From Janthinobacterium sp. SUN073 (GTDB lineage: Bacteria; Pseudomonadota; Gammaproteobacteria; Burkholderiales; Burkholderiaceae_D): DNA of 64,000 bases. Position 1 is the stretch's first letter; the number at the start of each line of letters is the position of its first letter. Positions 18,011 to 27,179 of this stretch are shown here, piece by piece. A program made the translations under genes and the position numbers. The stretch spans positions 493,926 through 557,925 of the forward strand of contig NZ_JAPUBT010000001.1 in the NCBI RefSeq assembly GCF_030397665.1. Direction: 5' to 3'. Below the pieces are notes generated by a model. That model saw only the letters and a program-made list of their open reading frames with translations, was not told the DNA's origin and did no database searches.

Positions 18011-18047
18011 AAAAGGGCCGCAACAGCATGACTGTCGCGGCCCTTTT
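18011..18047 (+). terminator. Bidirectional terminator between lexA and the PLP enzyme gene
   Basis: GGGCCGC (18015-18021) pairs with GCGGCCC (18037-18043), flanked by an A run before and TTTT after, so it can serve both convergent genes. Confidence 0.85.
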
Positions 18048-18062
18048 CATTTGTCCGCCTGC

Positions 18063-19304
18063 TTAGGCATCGAGTGCTTGGAGGAAATCCTCGAGCAAAT
18101 CGGCCTCATCCTCGATACCCACCGACACGCGGATCAGCGATTCGGCGATGCCCATGCTGGCACGGCGCTCGGCACCCATCTCATAAAAGATCGTGTGGGC
18201 GACGGGAATGACCAGGGTGCGCGTGTCACCGAGGTTGCTCGCTGGAATCGCCAGATTCAGGCGATTCAGGAAATCGAAGCAGTCGATGCCCTCTTTTAAT
18301 TCAAAGCTGAACAGCGAGCCATAGCTGCGGAACAAGTCCGTCGCCAGCGCGTGCTGCGGGTGCGACGCCAAGCCAGGATAGTGCACTGCCGCCACTCTAG
18401 GGTCAGCTTGCAACATGGTGGCCAGCGCCAGGGCGTTCGAGCAGGTGCGGTCCATGCGCAAGGCCATGGTTTCCGCGCCCACGGCGATATGGTGCGCCGC
18501 CTCCGGGCCCAGCGAGGCGCCGAAATCGCGCAAGGCCTTGGCGCGGATTTGCGCGATGCCCCACTGGGCTGGCGCCGCCTTTTTATAATTGTCGAAAATG
18601 TTCGGGTACCGCGTCCAGTCGAATACGCCCGTGTCCGTCAAGCTGCCGCCCAGCGCATTGCCGTGGCCGCCGATGGATTTCGTCAGCGCATTGACCACCA
18701 GGCCCGCGCCCACCGCTTTCGGGCGGAACAGGTAAGGCGTCGTCATGGTGTTGTCGACGATGTACAAGATGCCCTTCTCGCGGCACAAGTCACCGATTTT
18801 TTTCAGGTCGGCGATCTGCGTGCGTGGATTGGCGATGGTTTCCACGAACACGATGCGCGTGGCCGGCGTGATGGCGGCCGCCACATTGGCCACCTCGGTG
18901 GCGTCGACAAACGACACGGCGATGCCCTGCCCCGTCACCGTCTGCCACAGGCTGTTGGTGTTGCCAAACAAAAAGGCCGACGACACCACATGGTCGCCCG
19001 CGCGCAGCAGCGACTGCACCACGGCGCCGATGGCGCCCATGCCGGTCGCGAAGCACAGGGTAGCCACGCCATCTTCCATCTTGTTGACCTTGTCTTCCAG
19101 CGCGGACACCGTCGGGTTACCCTGGCGGCCGTAGCGGAAACCGGGCTCCTTGCCCTGGAACACGGAAGCGAGCTGGCGTGCGTCGCTGTAGCCGAACGCG
19201 ACGGAGGTGTGCACAGGCTTGTGCAGCGAGCCGTGCTCGATACCCTTGCGGCGGTCGTTATGCAGGATGGTGGTGGTAAAGCCGTAGGTTTTTTTGGTGG
19301 TCAT
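18063..19304 (-). CDS. Cystathionine gamma-synthase/sulfhydrylase-family PLP enzyme
   Basis: Cys/Met-metabolism PLP enzyme of 413 residues. The PLP lysine is K209 (NALTKSIGGHGN), with the cofactor-phosphate motif FRYGRQGNPT near residues 56-65, ATGMGAI at 86-92 and DNTMTTP near 184-190. Family members act on O-acyl-homoserine or cystathionine, or cleave methionine. The gene occupies the place where pseudomonads carry metZ (after purF), but its sequence belongs to a distinct branch with a KTYGFTTTILHNDR start, so I give no symbol. It is preceded by a GGGGTC hairpin and is separated from purF by a terminator, so it probably has its own promoter. Confidence 0.88.
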   Translation of the reverse strand: MTTKKTYGFTTTILHNDRRKGIEHGSLHKPVHTSVAFGYSDARQLASVFQGKEPGFRYGRQGNPTVSALEDKVNKMEDGVATLCFATGMGAIGAVVQSLLRAGDHVVSSAFLFGNTNSLWQTVTGQGIAVSFVDATEVANVAAAITPATRIVFVETIANPRTQIADLKKIGDLCREKGILYIVDNTMTTPYLFRPKAVGAGLVVNALTKSIGGHGNALGGSLTDTGVFDWTRYPNIFDNYKKAAPAQWGIAQIRAKALRDFGASLGPEAAHHIAVGAETMALRMDRTCSNALALATMLQADPRVAAVHYPGLASHPQHALATDLFRSYGSLFSFELKEGIDCFDFLNRLNLAIPASNLGDTRTLVIPVAHTIFYEMGAERRASMGIAESLIRVSVGIEDEADLLEDFLQALDA

Positions 19305-19353
19305 GGTGGAAGTTCCGGATATTCGATTTGCCGCTTAACCCAAAGCAAATGCC

Positions 19354-19379
19354 GGGGTCAGACCTGAAGGTCTGACCCC
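19354..19379. repeat. GGGGTC-type REP-like hairpin between purF and the PLP enzyme gene
   Basis: Perfect 12-bp arms, GGGGTCAGACCT and AGGTCTGACCCC, around a GA loop. It matches the hairpin at 25874-25900 except at a few paired positions. Confidence 0.8.
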
Positions 19380-19404
19380 AAAAAAAGCCCGGCATCGGCC
19401 GGGC
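19380..19404 (-). terminator. Intrinsic terminator after purF
   Basis: GCCCGGC (19387-19393) and GCCGGGC (19398-19404) pair around ATCG, with seven T residues following on the minus strand. Confidence 0.9.
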
Positions 19405-19411
19405 AGGTTAC

Positions 19412-20935
19412 TTATGCTTCTGTCGTTGCCAGGTTCAGGTTCAGCTGGGAACGTGGCGTATCTTCCGGCGCTGCCGCCTTCGGATGGTGGCGCGCATATT
19501 CCAGGCGGTCCAGGTATTCCTGCGACACGTCACCCGTCACGTACACGCCATCGAAGCACGAAGCCTCGAAGTTCGTCAGTGCCGGATTGACATCGGCAAT
19601 CGCCTGTTTGAGCGCACCGATATCCTGGTACACCAGGTAATCAGCCGTGATTTCACGGCACACTTCTTCCGTCGTGCGGCCGTAGGCGATCAGTTCATCG
19701 CGCGTCGGCATGTCGATGCCGTACACGTTCGGGTAGATCACCGGTGGCGCGGCCGAGGCGAAGATGACTTTCGTCGCGCCCGCTTCGCGTGCCATCTGCA
19801 CGATTTCACGGCTGGTGGTGCCGCGCACGATGGAATCGTCGACCAGCAACACCACTTTATCCTTGAATTCGGACGGGATCGCGTTGAGCTTCTGGCGCAC
19901 GGATTTCTTGCGCGCCGCCTGGCCCGGCATGATGAAGGTACGGCCGATGTAGCGGTTCTTGATGAAGCCTTCGCGGTATTCCAGGTTCAGCGCCAGTGCC
20001 AGCTGGATGGCGGCAGGACGCGAGGAATCGGGAATCGGCATGACCACGTCGATATGCACGTCCGGCAATTCGGCACGGATTTTTTCAGCCAGGTATTCGC
20101 CCATTTTCAGGCGTGTGGCGTACACGGAGGCGCCGTCGATGACGGAGTCGGGACGGGCCAGGTAGACGAATTCGAACACGCAGGGATTCAGGCTGGCATT
20201 GTCGGCGCACTGGGCGCTGTGCAATTTCTTGTCGGCATCGATAAAAACGGCTTCGCCGGGACCGATGTCGCGCACGAAGCGGAAGCCCATGCCTTCCAGG
20301 GCCACGGATTCGGAGGCGATCAGGTATTCGGGGCCTTGCTCCGTTTCATTGATACCCAGGCACAGCGGACGGATGCCGTGCGGGTCGCGGAAGGCCAGCA
20401 AGCCCACGCCGGCGATTTGCGCCACGGCGGCGTAGCCGCCCTTGACGCGGCGGTTCAGCACGGTGATGGCCTTGAAGATGGCTTCCGGGTCCAGGTTCAG
20501 GCCCGTTGTCGCTTCCTGGATTTCATGCGCCAGCACGTTGAGCAGCACTTCCGAATCGGAATCGGTATTGATGTGGCGGCGGTCATTTTTGAACATTTCC
20601 TGTTTCAACTGTTCCCAGTTGGTCAGGTTGCCATTGTGCGCCAGGGTGATGCCGAACGGCGCATTCACATAAAACGGTTGTGCTTCCTCTTCGCTCGACG
20701 AACCGGCCGTCGGGTAGCGGCAATGGCCGATGCCCGTCGTGCCTTGCAGCGAACGCATGTTGCGCGTACGGAAGACGTCACGCACGAGGCCATTGGCTTT
20801 GTGCATGGAAAACATACTGCTGTGATTGGTCGCAATCCCTGCCGCGTCCTGACCGCGATGTTGCAAGAGCAACAATGCATCATAGAGCAATTGATTGACA
20901 GGTTGATGGGAAACGACGCCGACGATGCCACACAT
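19412..20935 (-). CDS. purF: Amidophosphoribosyltransferase
   Basis: First committed step of purine synthesis: PRPP plus glutamine gives phosphoribosylamine. The protein has 507 residues. The mature nucleophile is C2 (MCGIVGVVSH) of the Ntn glutaminase domain (about 2-235), followed by the phosphoribosyltransferase domain with the PRPP loop VVLLVDDSIVRGTTSREIV near residues 365-385. Full length and standard. It is the last gene of accD-folC-SPOR-cvpA-purF; cvpA ends 38 bp upstream. A strong terminator follows its stop. Confidence 0.97.
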   Translation of the reverse strand: MCGIVGVVSHQPVNQLLYDALLLLQHRGQDAAGIATNHSSMFSMHKANGLVRDVFRTRNMRSLQGTTGIGHCRYPTAGSSSEEEAQPFYVNAPFGITLAHNGNLTNWEQLKQEMFKNDRRHINTDSDSEVLLNVLAHEIQEATTGLNLDPEAIFKAITVLNRRVKGGYAAVAQIAGVGLLAFRDPHGIRPLCLGINETEQGPEYLIASESVALEGMGFRFVRDIGPGEAVFIDADKKLHSAQCADNASLNPCVFEFVYLARPDSVIDGASVYATRLKMGEYLAEKIRAELPDVHIDVVMPIPDSSRPAAIQLALALNLEYREGFIKNRYIGRTFIMPGQAARKKSVRQKLNAIPSEFKDKVVLLVDDSIVRGTTSREIVQMAREAGATKVIFASAAPPVIYPNVYGIDMPTRDELIAYGRTTEEVCREITADYLVYQDIGALKQAIADVNPALTNFEASCFDGVYVTGDVSQEYLDRLEYARHHPKAAAPEDTPRSQLNLNLATTEA

Positions 20936-20973
20936 GGTGTGCTCCTAAACTGTGCTACTGATTTTAAAAAAAT

Positions 20974-21462
20974 TCAAAATTTCACATGCTGCGCGTAAGC
21001 GGCAGGCAGATAAGGCTTGATGGCACGCGCGCCCTGCTCCGCGAGCGGGCTGAGCAGCGCATTTTTCCAGAATGACTGCTGCGGCAAGGAAGTCATGCCA
21101 CACAAGATGACGGTGGTCAGCACGATCACCAGGCCCCGCGCCACGCCGAACAGGCTGCCCAGCGTGCGGTCGGCCAGGCTCAGGCCCGTCACCTTGACCA
21201 GTGCGTCGACCGTCATGGACAGCAATCCCATCAAAATGCGCACGCCGATGAACAGCACCACGAAGGCCAGCAACAGGCGGACGGCTTCGCCCGGCACGGC
21301 TTCCGGCAAGAATTTCGCCAGGGTGGCGCCATACGCGTTGGCGATGACGAAAGCCACGATCCAGCTGACCAATGACAGTATTTCCTTGACCAGGCCACGC
21401 ATCATGCTGATCAGCACGGACGTCACCAGCACAAACAGCACCAGGTAATCGAAGATCGTCAC
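20974..21462 (-). CDS. cvpA: CvpA family inner-membrane protein
   Basis: Membrane protein of 162 residues with four predicted helices (about 4-22, 28-46, 60-80 and 105-125). It starts MTIFDYLVLFVLVTSVLISM and contains RGLVKEILSLVSWIVAF, typical of CvpA. First named for colicin V production; the family is linked to envelope stress and is often cotranscribed with purF, as here. Biochemical activity is not established. Confidence 0.94.
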   Translation of the reverse strand: MTIFDYLVLFVLVTSVLISMMRGLVKEILSLVSWIVAFVIANAYGATLAKFLPEAVPGEAVRLLLAFVVLFIGVRILMGLLSMTVDALVKVTGLSLADRTLGSLFGVARGLVIVLTTVILCGMTSLPQQSFWKNALLSPLAEQGARAIKPYLPAAYAQHVKF

Positions 21463-21482
21463 GCGCGTTCAGCCTTGCAACA

Positions 21483-22478
21483 TCACGCCGGCACCAGACT
21501 GCCGCCCAGGCCCAGCTTTTGCAGCTTGGCGCGGGTCTTTTCGGCGTCTTCGCGGCTGCCGAACGGGCCCACGCGCACGCGGATGCGCTCGCCCGCCGGG
21601 CTGGAGACTTTCTGCGTATAGGACTTGATGCCCGCTTCGCGCAGCTTGTCCTGCAATTCATCGACCTTGTCCTGCGTCGCCAGGGCCGCTACCTGCACCA
21701 CGAACTTGCCGCTGCCGGCGTCGTGCGCCTTGTCTTGCGCCTTGTCTTGCGCCTTGTCCTGCACCTTCTCTTGCGGCTTGCCTTCCAGAATCGCCAGCGC
21801 GCGCGCGGCATCGTCGGCCGATTGCGCCGGCTTGGCAGGCTTCGGTTCGGGCTTGGCTTCCGGTTTTACTTCATGCTTGGGCTCAGGCTTGGGTTCGGGC
21901 TTGGATTCGTGTTTCGGCTCGGGCTTGCTTTCGTGTTTCGGTTCCGGTTTCGGCTCCATCTTGACAGGCTTGGGCTCGGGTTTCGGTTCCACATAAGTTG
22001 GCTTGACCGGTGCAGGCTGGGCGGCGGCCAACACGGGTGCCGGTGTGGGCGTCGGCTTGGCCGCAGGCGGCAGCGGCGTATCGACGATTTCCTCGGACTG
22101 GTCCAGGCCATTCGCTGCAGCTTGCGCCGGGACGGCCGGCACGGGCGCCGGTGCAGGCGCGACGGCCTTTTCCTTCGATGGGATGTCGATGGCGATATCG
22201 TTGAATGGCGCTTTCGGCTCGGAATCGAGCAGCATCGGCAAGCCGACAGCCACGCCCAGGGCCAGGGCGATGGCCCCCACCAGGCGGCGGCGGGCGCGCT
22301 TTTTTTCAGGCAAGACCGGGTCCGGCGCTTCCTTGCCGCCACGGCGCGAACCGCCGCCACCGGAGGTGTTGGCGGCGCGTTTGCGGGTCGGCGACTGTGC
22401 TTCGCCAGGGACATAAAAGCCGCTGTCTTCGCCAGAGGATTCTTGCTTGTTTTTAAACAGTTTCGAGAACAAGCCCAT
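21483..22478 (-). CDS. SPOR-domain (DedD-like) cell-division protein
   Basis: Bitopic inner-membrane protein of 331 residues. The short cytoplasmic N-terminus (MGLFSKLFKNKQE) is basic, a single membrane helix lies near residues 65-83, and a long Pro/Lys/Glu periplasmic linker contains KPEPK-type repeats (about 165-225). The C-terminal SPOR domain (about 255-331, KFVVQVAALATQDKVDELQDKL and VRVGPFGSREDAEKTRAKL) binds denuded septal peptidoglycan. It lies between folC and cvpA, the position of dedD. Septal targeting is well founded; the linker probably spans the periplasm. Confidence 0.92.
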   Translation of the reverse strand: MGLFSKLFKNKQESSGEDSGFYVPGEAQSPTRKRAANTSGGGGSRRGGKEAPDPVLPEKKRARRRLVGAIALALGVAVGLPMLLDSEPKAPFNDIAIDIPSKEKAVAPAPAPVPAVPAQAAANGLDQSEEIVDTPLPPAAKPTPTPAPVLAAAQPAPVKPTYVEPKPEPKPVKMEPKPEPKHESKPEPKHESKPEPKPEPKHEVKPEAKPEPKPAKPAQSADDAARALAILEGKPQEKVQDKAQDKAQDKAHDAGSGKFVVQVAALATQDKVDELQDKLREAGIKSYTQKVSSPAGERIRVRVGPFGSREDAEKTRAKLQKLGLGGSLVPA

Positions 22479-22502
22479 GCGTGATTTTCAGTCGAGTGCG
22501 TT

Positions 22503-23801
22503 TCAGTGAAGTGAGGATTTTCGGGCCTTCATCACGCCGGCGACGGTGAGGAAAGAACCAAAGACCACAATTCTATCATTCTCACCGGCCCGGCTCATTG
22601 CATTTGCAAAAGCTTGTGCCGGATCATCGAAAATAGACACAGTATGCTCGCTGCTGTCGGGCTTATCTTCCAGCATGATCTGCACCTTGGCGGCCAGCTC
22701 GGAAGCCGTGGCCGCGCGCGGCGAAGGCAAGCCCGTCAGGCACCAGTGGTCGACGTGTTCGCTCATCGCGGCCAGCACGCCATCGATATCCTTGTCGTGC
22801 ATGGAACCGAACACGGCATAGGTGTATGGGTGAAACCCCATGTTGCCCAGGTTCTGGTTCAGCGCCGCGGCAGCGTGGGGGTTGTGCGCCACGTCGAGGA
22901 TCACGCTGGGGCGCCCAGGCAAGACCTGGAAGCGGCCCGGCAATTCCACTGTCACCAGGCCCGTGCGCACTTCCTGCGCGCCCACGGGCAGTTTCAGCCT
23001 CAGCACTTCCAGCGCGGCCAGCACGGCCGTCGCATTCAGGATCTGGTTGGCGCCGCGCAAGCTCGGGTAGGCCAGCGAATTGCGGCGCTGCTCGCGTCCG
23101 CCGTAGTTCCACTGCTGCTTGTCGCCCGAATAGTTGAAATCACGGCCCATCAGCCACAGGTCGGCGCCGATGGCGGCCGCATGGTCGATCAGCGACTGCG
23201 GCGGCACGGGGTCGCTGCAGATGGCCGCCTTGCCCGGACGGAAGATGCCGGCCTTTTCAAAGCCGATCGCTTCACGCGTGTCGCCCAGATAATCCGTATG
23301 GTCGATGTCGACGCTGGTGACGATGGCCACATCGGCGTCGATCACGTTGACGGCATCGAGACGCCCGCCCAGACCCACTTCCAGGATGGCCACGTCCAAG
23401 TTGGCTTGCGACAGCAAATGGAGGATGGCCAGGGTGGTGAATTCGAAATACGTCAGCGGCGTGTCGCCGCGCACGGCTTCGACGGCATGGAAGCTGGCAA
23501 CGAGCTGTTCGTCGCTGGCCATCTCGCCCAGCACGCGCGCACGCTCATTGAAATCGAGAAAGTGCGGCTTGATGTACAGCCCCACTTTGTAGCCGGCACG
23601 CAACAGCACGGACTCCAGCATGGCGCAGGTGGACCCTTTGCCATTCGTGCCCGCCACCATGATCACGGGGCAAGTAAACGCCAGTTGCATGCGCGCCTTG
23701 ACGGCTTGCACACGGTCCAGGCCCATGTTGATCTGGGTTTCCGAATGGCGGGTTTCCAGCATGGCGAGCCAGTCCGGCAAGGTGGTGGGGAGGTTTGGCA
23801 T
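22503..23801 (-). CDS. folC: Bifunctional dihydrofolate/folylpolyglutamate synthase
   Basis: Adds L-glutamate to dihydropteroate and folates, using ATP; 432 residues from MPNLPTTLPDWLAML. The ATP loop is VAGTNGKGST near residues 49-58, then HFLDFNERARVLGE, EVGLGGRLDAVNV and DIDHTDYLG, all Mur-ligase-like folC motifs. The open frame continues 84 bp upstream, but the ATG at 23801 matches the family. It follows accD across a gap that contains a hairpin and a GGGTCC half-element. Confidence 0.96.
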   Translation of the reverse strand: MPNLPTTLPDWLAMLETRHSETQINMGLDRVQAVKARMQLAFTCPVIMVAGTNGKGSTCAMLESVLLRAGYKVGLYIKPHFLDFNERARVLGEMASDEQLVASFHAVEAVRGDTPLTYFEFTTLAILHLLSQANLDVAILEVGLGGRLDAVNVIDADVAIVTSVDIDHTDYLGDTREAIGFEKAGIFRPGKAAICSDPVPPQSLIDHAAAIGADLWLMGRDFNYSGDKQQWNYGGREQRRNSLAYPSLRGANQILNATAVLAALEVLRLKLPVGAQEVRTGLVTVELPGRFQVLPGRPSVILDVAHNPHAAAALNQNLGNMGFHPYTYAVFGSMHDKDIDGVLAAMSEHVDHWCLTGLPSPRAATASELAAKVQIMLEDKPDSSEHTVSIFDDPAQAFANAMSRAGENDRIVVFGSFLTVAGVMKARKSSLH

Positions 23802-23876
23802 GGGAGACTTCTTGAAAAGAGTGCGCGAGGCAATGAGACGGGTAAACCAACGAAGAGGGCCGGTCCCTGCGGGATC

Positions 23877-23921
23877 GAGATTCACGCCACTGGAGTGAAT
23901 CTCCCCATCGGGTCCGACCCC
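23877..23921. repeat. Hairpin and degenerate GGGTCC element between accD and folC
   Basis: GAGATTCAC (23877-23885) pairs with GTGAATCTC (23895-23903). Just after it, GGGTCCGACCCC (23910-23921) equals one arm of the trp-operon hairpin at 25889-25900; the other arm is missing. It looks like a decayed copy of that repeat family. Confidence 0.5.
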
Positions 23922-23949
23922 GGCAGTTCAGGTTTTGGGGTAAATCCAA

Positions 23950-24822
23950 TTACGCAAGTACTTCAACGGCCTGGTTCTGCAACAAAGCCAGCAGACGGGC
24001 GATTTCTTCGCGCATCTTGCGGCGGTCGACGATCATGTCGACGGCGCCCTTGGTGACGAGGAACTCGGCGCGCTGGAAGCCTTCCGGCAGTTTTTCGCGC
24101 ACGGTGTTTTCAATCACGCGCGGGCCGGCAAAGCCGATCAGCGCTTTCGGCTCGGCGATCACCACGTCGCCCATGAAGGCGAACGAGGCGGACACGCCGC
24201 CCATGGTCGGGTCGGTCAGCACGCTGATGAATGGCAATTTCTTTTCCGACAGCTTGGTCAGCATGGCCGTGGTTTTCGCCATCTGCATCAGCGACAGCAA
24301 GCCTTCCTGCATGCGCGCGCCACCGGTGGCGGTGATGCAAATGAACGGCACTTTCTGTTCCAGCGCGATTTGCGCGCCGCGCACGAAGCGCTCGCCCACG
24401 ACGGAGCCCATGGAGCCGCCCATGAATTCGAATTCGAAGCACGCCACGACGACTGGCAGGCTCATGATGGCGCCGCCCATGACGACCATCGCATCCGTCT
24501 CGCCCGTCGCTTCCATGGCGGACTTCAGGCGGTCCGGGTATTTCTTGCTGTCCTTGAACTTCAGGGTGTCGACGGGCAGGATTTCCTGGCCAATTTCATA
24601 GCGGCCACCCGCGTCGAGCAGGCTGTCGAGGCGTTCACGCGCACGGATGCGCATGTGATGGTCGCATTTCGGGCACACGTGCAAATTCGATTCCAGGTCC
24701 GTACGGTACAGCACGGCTTCGCACGACGGGCACTTGACCCACAGGCCTTCCGGCATGGTCTTGCGCGCGGCAGCATCAGAACGCTGGATGCGCGGTGGCA
24801 GCAGTTTTTCCAACCAACTCAT
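23950..24822 (-). CDS. accD: Acetyl-CoA carboxylase carboxyltransferase subunit beta
   Basis: Beta half of the carboxyltransferase that makes malonyl-CoA for fatty acid synthesis, 290 residues. An N-terminal zinc finger uses C31, C34, C50 and C53 ([17 protein letters not shown]). The crotonase-like domain includes [18 protein letters not shown] and [20 protein letters not shown]. Standard length. It lies between trpA (203 bp upstream) and folC, the normal order. The 197-bp gap before accD shows no clear feature beyond likely promoter sequence. Confidence 0.97.
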   Translation of the reverse strand: MSWLEKLLPPRIQRSDAAARKTMPEGLWVKCPSCEAVLYRTDLESNLHVCPKCDHHMRIRARERLDSLLDAGGRYEIGQEILPVDTLKFKDSKKYPDRLKSAMEATGETDAMVVMGGAIMSLPVVVACFEFEFMGGSMGSVVGERFVRGAQIALEQKVPFICITATGGARMQEGLLSLMQMAKTTAMLTKLSEKKLPFISVLTDPTMGGVSASFAFMGDVVIAEPKALIGFAGPRVIENTVREKLPEGFQRAEFLVTKGAVDMIVDRRKMREEIARLLALLQNQAVEVLA

Positions 24823-25019
24823 ATTTTCTCCTTGGGCCCTTGTTGGGGTAGCGTCGGTGGACGCCCCCGGCAGACGGTCAACGGCGACACCCCGCAGGAC
24901 GCCACCAAAAATTTTATCTATTGCACAATAACAGGCAAATCAGTGGCCGAAGTGTAGCCGTTTATCGCCGGGCTGTCGAACTTTGCCGCCAACGCATCTT
25001 GCGTAAACGGCAAGCTTGC

Positions 25020-25817
25020 TCAGGCATCCAGAGCGGCGCGGATGCCTGCCGTAAAGCTGCGCACGGCGTCCACGGCACCCCCTTCCGGGGCATTTTCGAT
25101 TTCCTGGATGATGCGGCTGCCGATCACGACGGCATCGGCCACCTTGGCAACGGCCTTGGCCGTGGCGCCATCGCGGATGCCGAAGCCCACGCCGATGGGT
25201 AATTTTACATGCTGGCGGATGGCCGCGAGACGTTCCGCCACCTGTTCCGTATCAATGTTTCCCGCTCCTGTCACACCTTTCAGCGACACGTAATAGCTGA
25301 AGCCGCCGCCAACCTTGGCCACTTGCGCGATGCGCTCTTCGGTCGAGGTGGGCGCCAGCAGGAAGATCAGGTCGAGACCCGCTTCGCGCATGGCGGCACC
25401 AAACTCCTCGCACTCTTCCGGCGGATAGTCGACGACGATGGCGCCATCGGCGCCGGCCGCTTGCGCTGCCGCAATAAAAGCGGCGCTGCCGATGCGCTCG
25501 ATGGGATTGGCATAGCCCATCAGCACCACGGGCGTCGTCTGGTTCGTTACACGGAACTGGCGCACATAGCCGAACACGTCGTGGATGCCGACATTGAATT
25601 TCAAGGCCCGTTCGCAGGCGCGCTGGATGACGGGGCCTTCGGCCATGGGGTCGGAAAACGGCACGCCCAGTTCCAGTATGTCGGCGCCGCCCTCGACGAG
25701 CGCGTGCATCAAGGGCACGGTGGCGTCAGGGCCGGGATCGCCGGCGGTGATGAAGGTGACCAGGCCGGTCTTGTTGTTGGACTTTAAATTGGCAAAGGTG
25801 GTGGCGATACGGGACAT
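25020..25817 (-). CDS. trpA: Tryptophan synthase alpha chain
   Basis: Splits indole-3-glycerol phosphate to indole, which tunnels to TrpB; 265 residues. It is a TIM barrel with the catalytic E49 ([11 protein letters not shown]) and phosphate loops [17 protein letters not shown] and DAVVIGSR. The position of the E. coli catalytic Asp60 is glutamate here (DPMAEGP instead of DPxADGP). It follows trpB after a 99-bp gap that carries a GGGGTC hairpin, which may act as a transcript stabiliser or partial terminator. Confidence 0.95.
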   Translation of the reverse strand: MSRIATTFANLKSNNKTGLVTFITAGDPGPDATVPLMHALVEGGADILELGVPFSDPMAEGPVIQRACERALKFNVGIHDVFGYVRQFRVTNQTTPVVLMGYANPIERIGSAAFIAAAQAAGADGAIVVDYPPEECEEFGAAMREAGLDLIFLLAPTSTEERIAQVAKVGGGFSYYVSLKGVTGAGNIDTEQVAERLAAIRQHVKLPIGVGFGIRDGATAKAVAKVADAVVIGSRIIQEIENAPEGGAVDAVRSFTAGIRAALDA

Positions 25818-25873
25818 GGATATCTTTCGTGGTGATGGATAGAGGAAATAATTTCAACCCAGGAGCAAAGACC

Positions 25874-25900
25874 GGGGTCGGACCCTGAGGGTCCGACCCC
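25874..25900. repeat. GGGGTC-type REP-like hairpin between trpB and trpA
   Basis: Perfect 12-bp arms, GGGGTCGGACCC and GGGTCCGACCCC, around TGA. It is related to the hairpin at 19354-19379 and to the half-element at 23910-23921. Confidence 0.85.
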
Positions 25901-25916
25901 AGCCGTTATTGGGGTC

Positions 25917-27179
25917 TCAGGAGAAATTGAGTCCCATGCGCTCCGCCACGGTATGCATGTCCTTGTCGCCACGGCCCGACAGGTTGGCCAGCACGATCTG
26001 GTCTTTCGGCAAGGTAGCCGCCAGCTTGGCCGCGTAGGCCAGCGCGTGCGACGATTCCAGGGCCGGGATGATGCCTTCGATATGGCAGCAGTCGTGGAAG
26101 GCCTGCAGCGCCTCATCGTCCGTGATGGACACGTATTGCGCGCGGCCCGAGTCTTTCAACCAGGCATGTTCCGGACCCACGCCCGGATAGTCCAGGCCGG
26201 CCGAGACGGAATGCGTCTCGATGATCTGGCCGTTTTCATCCTGCAGCAGATAGGTGCGGTTGCCGTGCAGCACGCCCGGAAAACCAGCCGTCAGCGAAGC
26301 CGAGTGCTTGCCCGTGTCCAATCCTTCACCGGCCGCTTCCACGCCGATCAGTTTGACATCCTTCTGATCGATATACGGGTAAAAGATGCCCATGGCGTTC
26401 GAGCCGCCGCCGATGCAGGCCACCACATAGTCGGGCTGGCGGCCCGTCATTTCCGGCATCTGCACCAGGCATTCCTCGCCGATCACGGACTGGAAGTCGC
26501 GCACCATCATCGGGTAAGGATGGGGTCCGGCCACGGTGCCGATGATATAAAAGGTGTTTTCGATGTTGGTGACCCAGTCGCGCATGGCTTCGTTCAGCGC
26601 ATCTTTCAAGGTCTTGGAGCCGGATTCGACCGGTACGACGGTGGCGCCCAGCAATTTCATACGGTACACGTTCTGCGCCTGGCGCTTGACGTCTTCGCTG
26701 CCCATGTAGACCACGCATTCGAGGCCGAAGCGGGCGCAGATGGTGGCCGTGGCCACGCCATGCTGTCCCGCGCCCGTCTCGGCGATGATGCGCGGCTTGC
26801 CCATGCGTTTGGCCAGCAAGGCCTGGCCGATCACGTTGTTGATCTTGTGCGCGCCCGTGTGGTTCAAGTCTTCGCGCTTGAAATAGATTTGCGCGCCACC
26901 GGCCATCTCGGACCAGCGCTTGGCGTGGTAGATGGGCGACGGACGGCCGACGAAATGCTTGAGCTCGTAGCGGAATTCTTCGAGGAATTCCGGGTCGACG
27001 CTGTAGCGGGCATAGGCATCTTTCAGCTCGGCCAGCGCGTGCGTGAGGGTTTCGGCAACAAACGCGCCGCCATACGGGCCGAAGTGGCCGCGCAGGTCAG
27101 GGAATGGGTAATCGGTGGCGTGGAACAATGCGGCGGCTGCGCCGGGCGCGGCGCTGTGGTCATTCATGTGGTCATTCAT
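25917..27179 (-). CDS. trpB: Tryptophan synthase beta chain
   Basis: PLP enzyme joining indole and serine, 420 residues from [13 protein letters not shown]. The PLP lysine is K112 ([17 protein letters not shown]). Also visible are [20 protein letters not shown] and [13 protein letters not shown]. The ATG at 27179 is preceded by GAGGA at good spacing and lies inside the last codons of trpF, an 8-bp overlap; the longer open frame upstream is not supported. The N-terminal MNDH repeat and alanine-rich tail are a small lineage extension. Confidence 0.97.
   Translation of the reverse strand: MNDHMNDHSAAPGAAAALFHATDYPFPDLRGHFGPYGGAFVAETLTHALAELKDAYARYSVDPEFLEEFRYELKHFVGRPSPIYHAKRWSEMAGGAQIYFKREDLNHTGAHKINNVIGQALLAKRMGKPRIIAETGAGQHGVATATICARFGLECVVYMGSEDVKRQAQNVYRMKLLGATVVPVESGSKTLKDALNEAMRDWVTNIENTFYIIGTVAGPHPYPMMVRDFQSVIGEECLVQMPEMTGRQPDYVVACIGGGSNAMGIFYPYIDQKDVKLIGVEAAGEGLDTGKHSASLTAGFPGVLHGNRTYLLQDENGQIIETHSVSAGLDYPGVGPEHAWLKDSGRAQYVSITDDEALQAFHDCCHIEGIIPALESSHALAYAAKLAATLPKDQIVLANLSGRGDKDMHTVAERMGLNFS

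Noticed and set aside
22614-24056. Plus-strand open frame of 480 residues over folC
   Set aside because: Antisense to folC and part of accD, both clearly coding on the minus strand.
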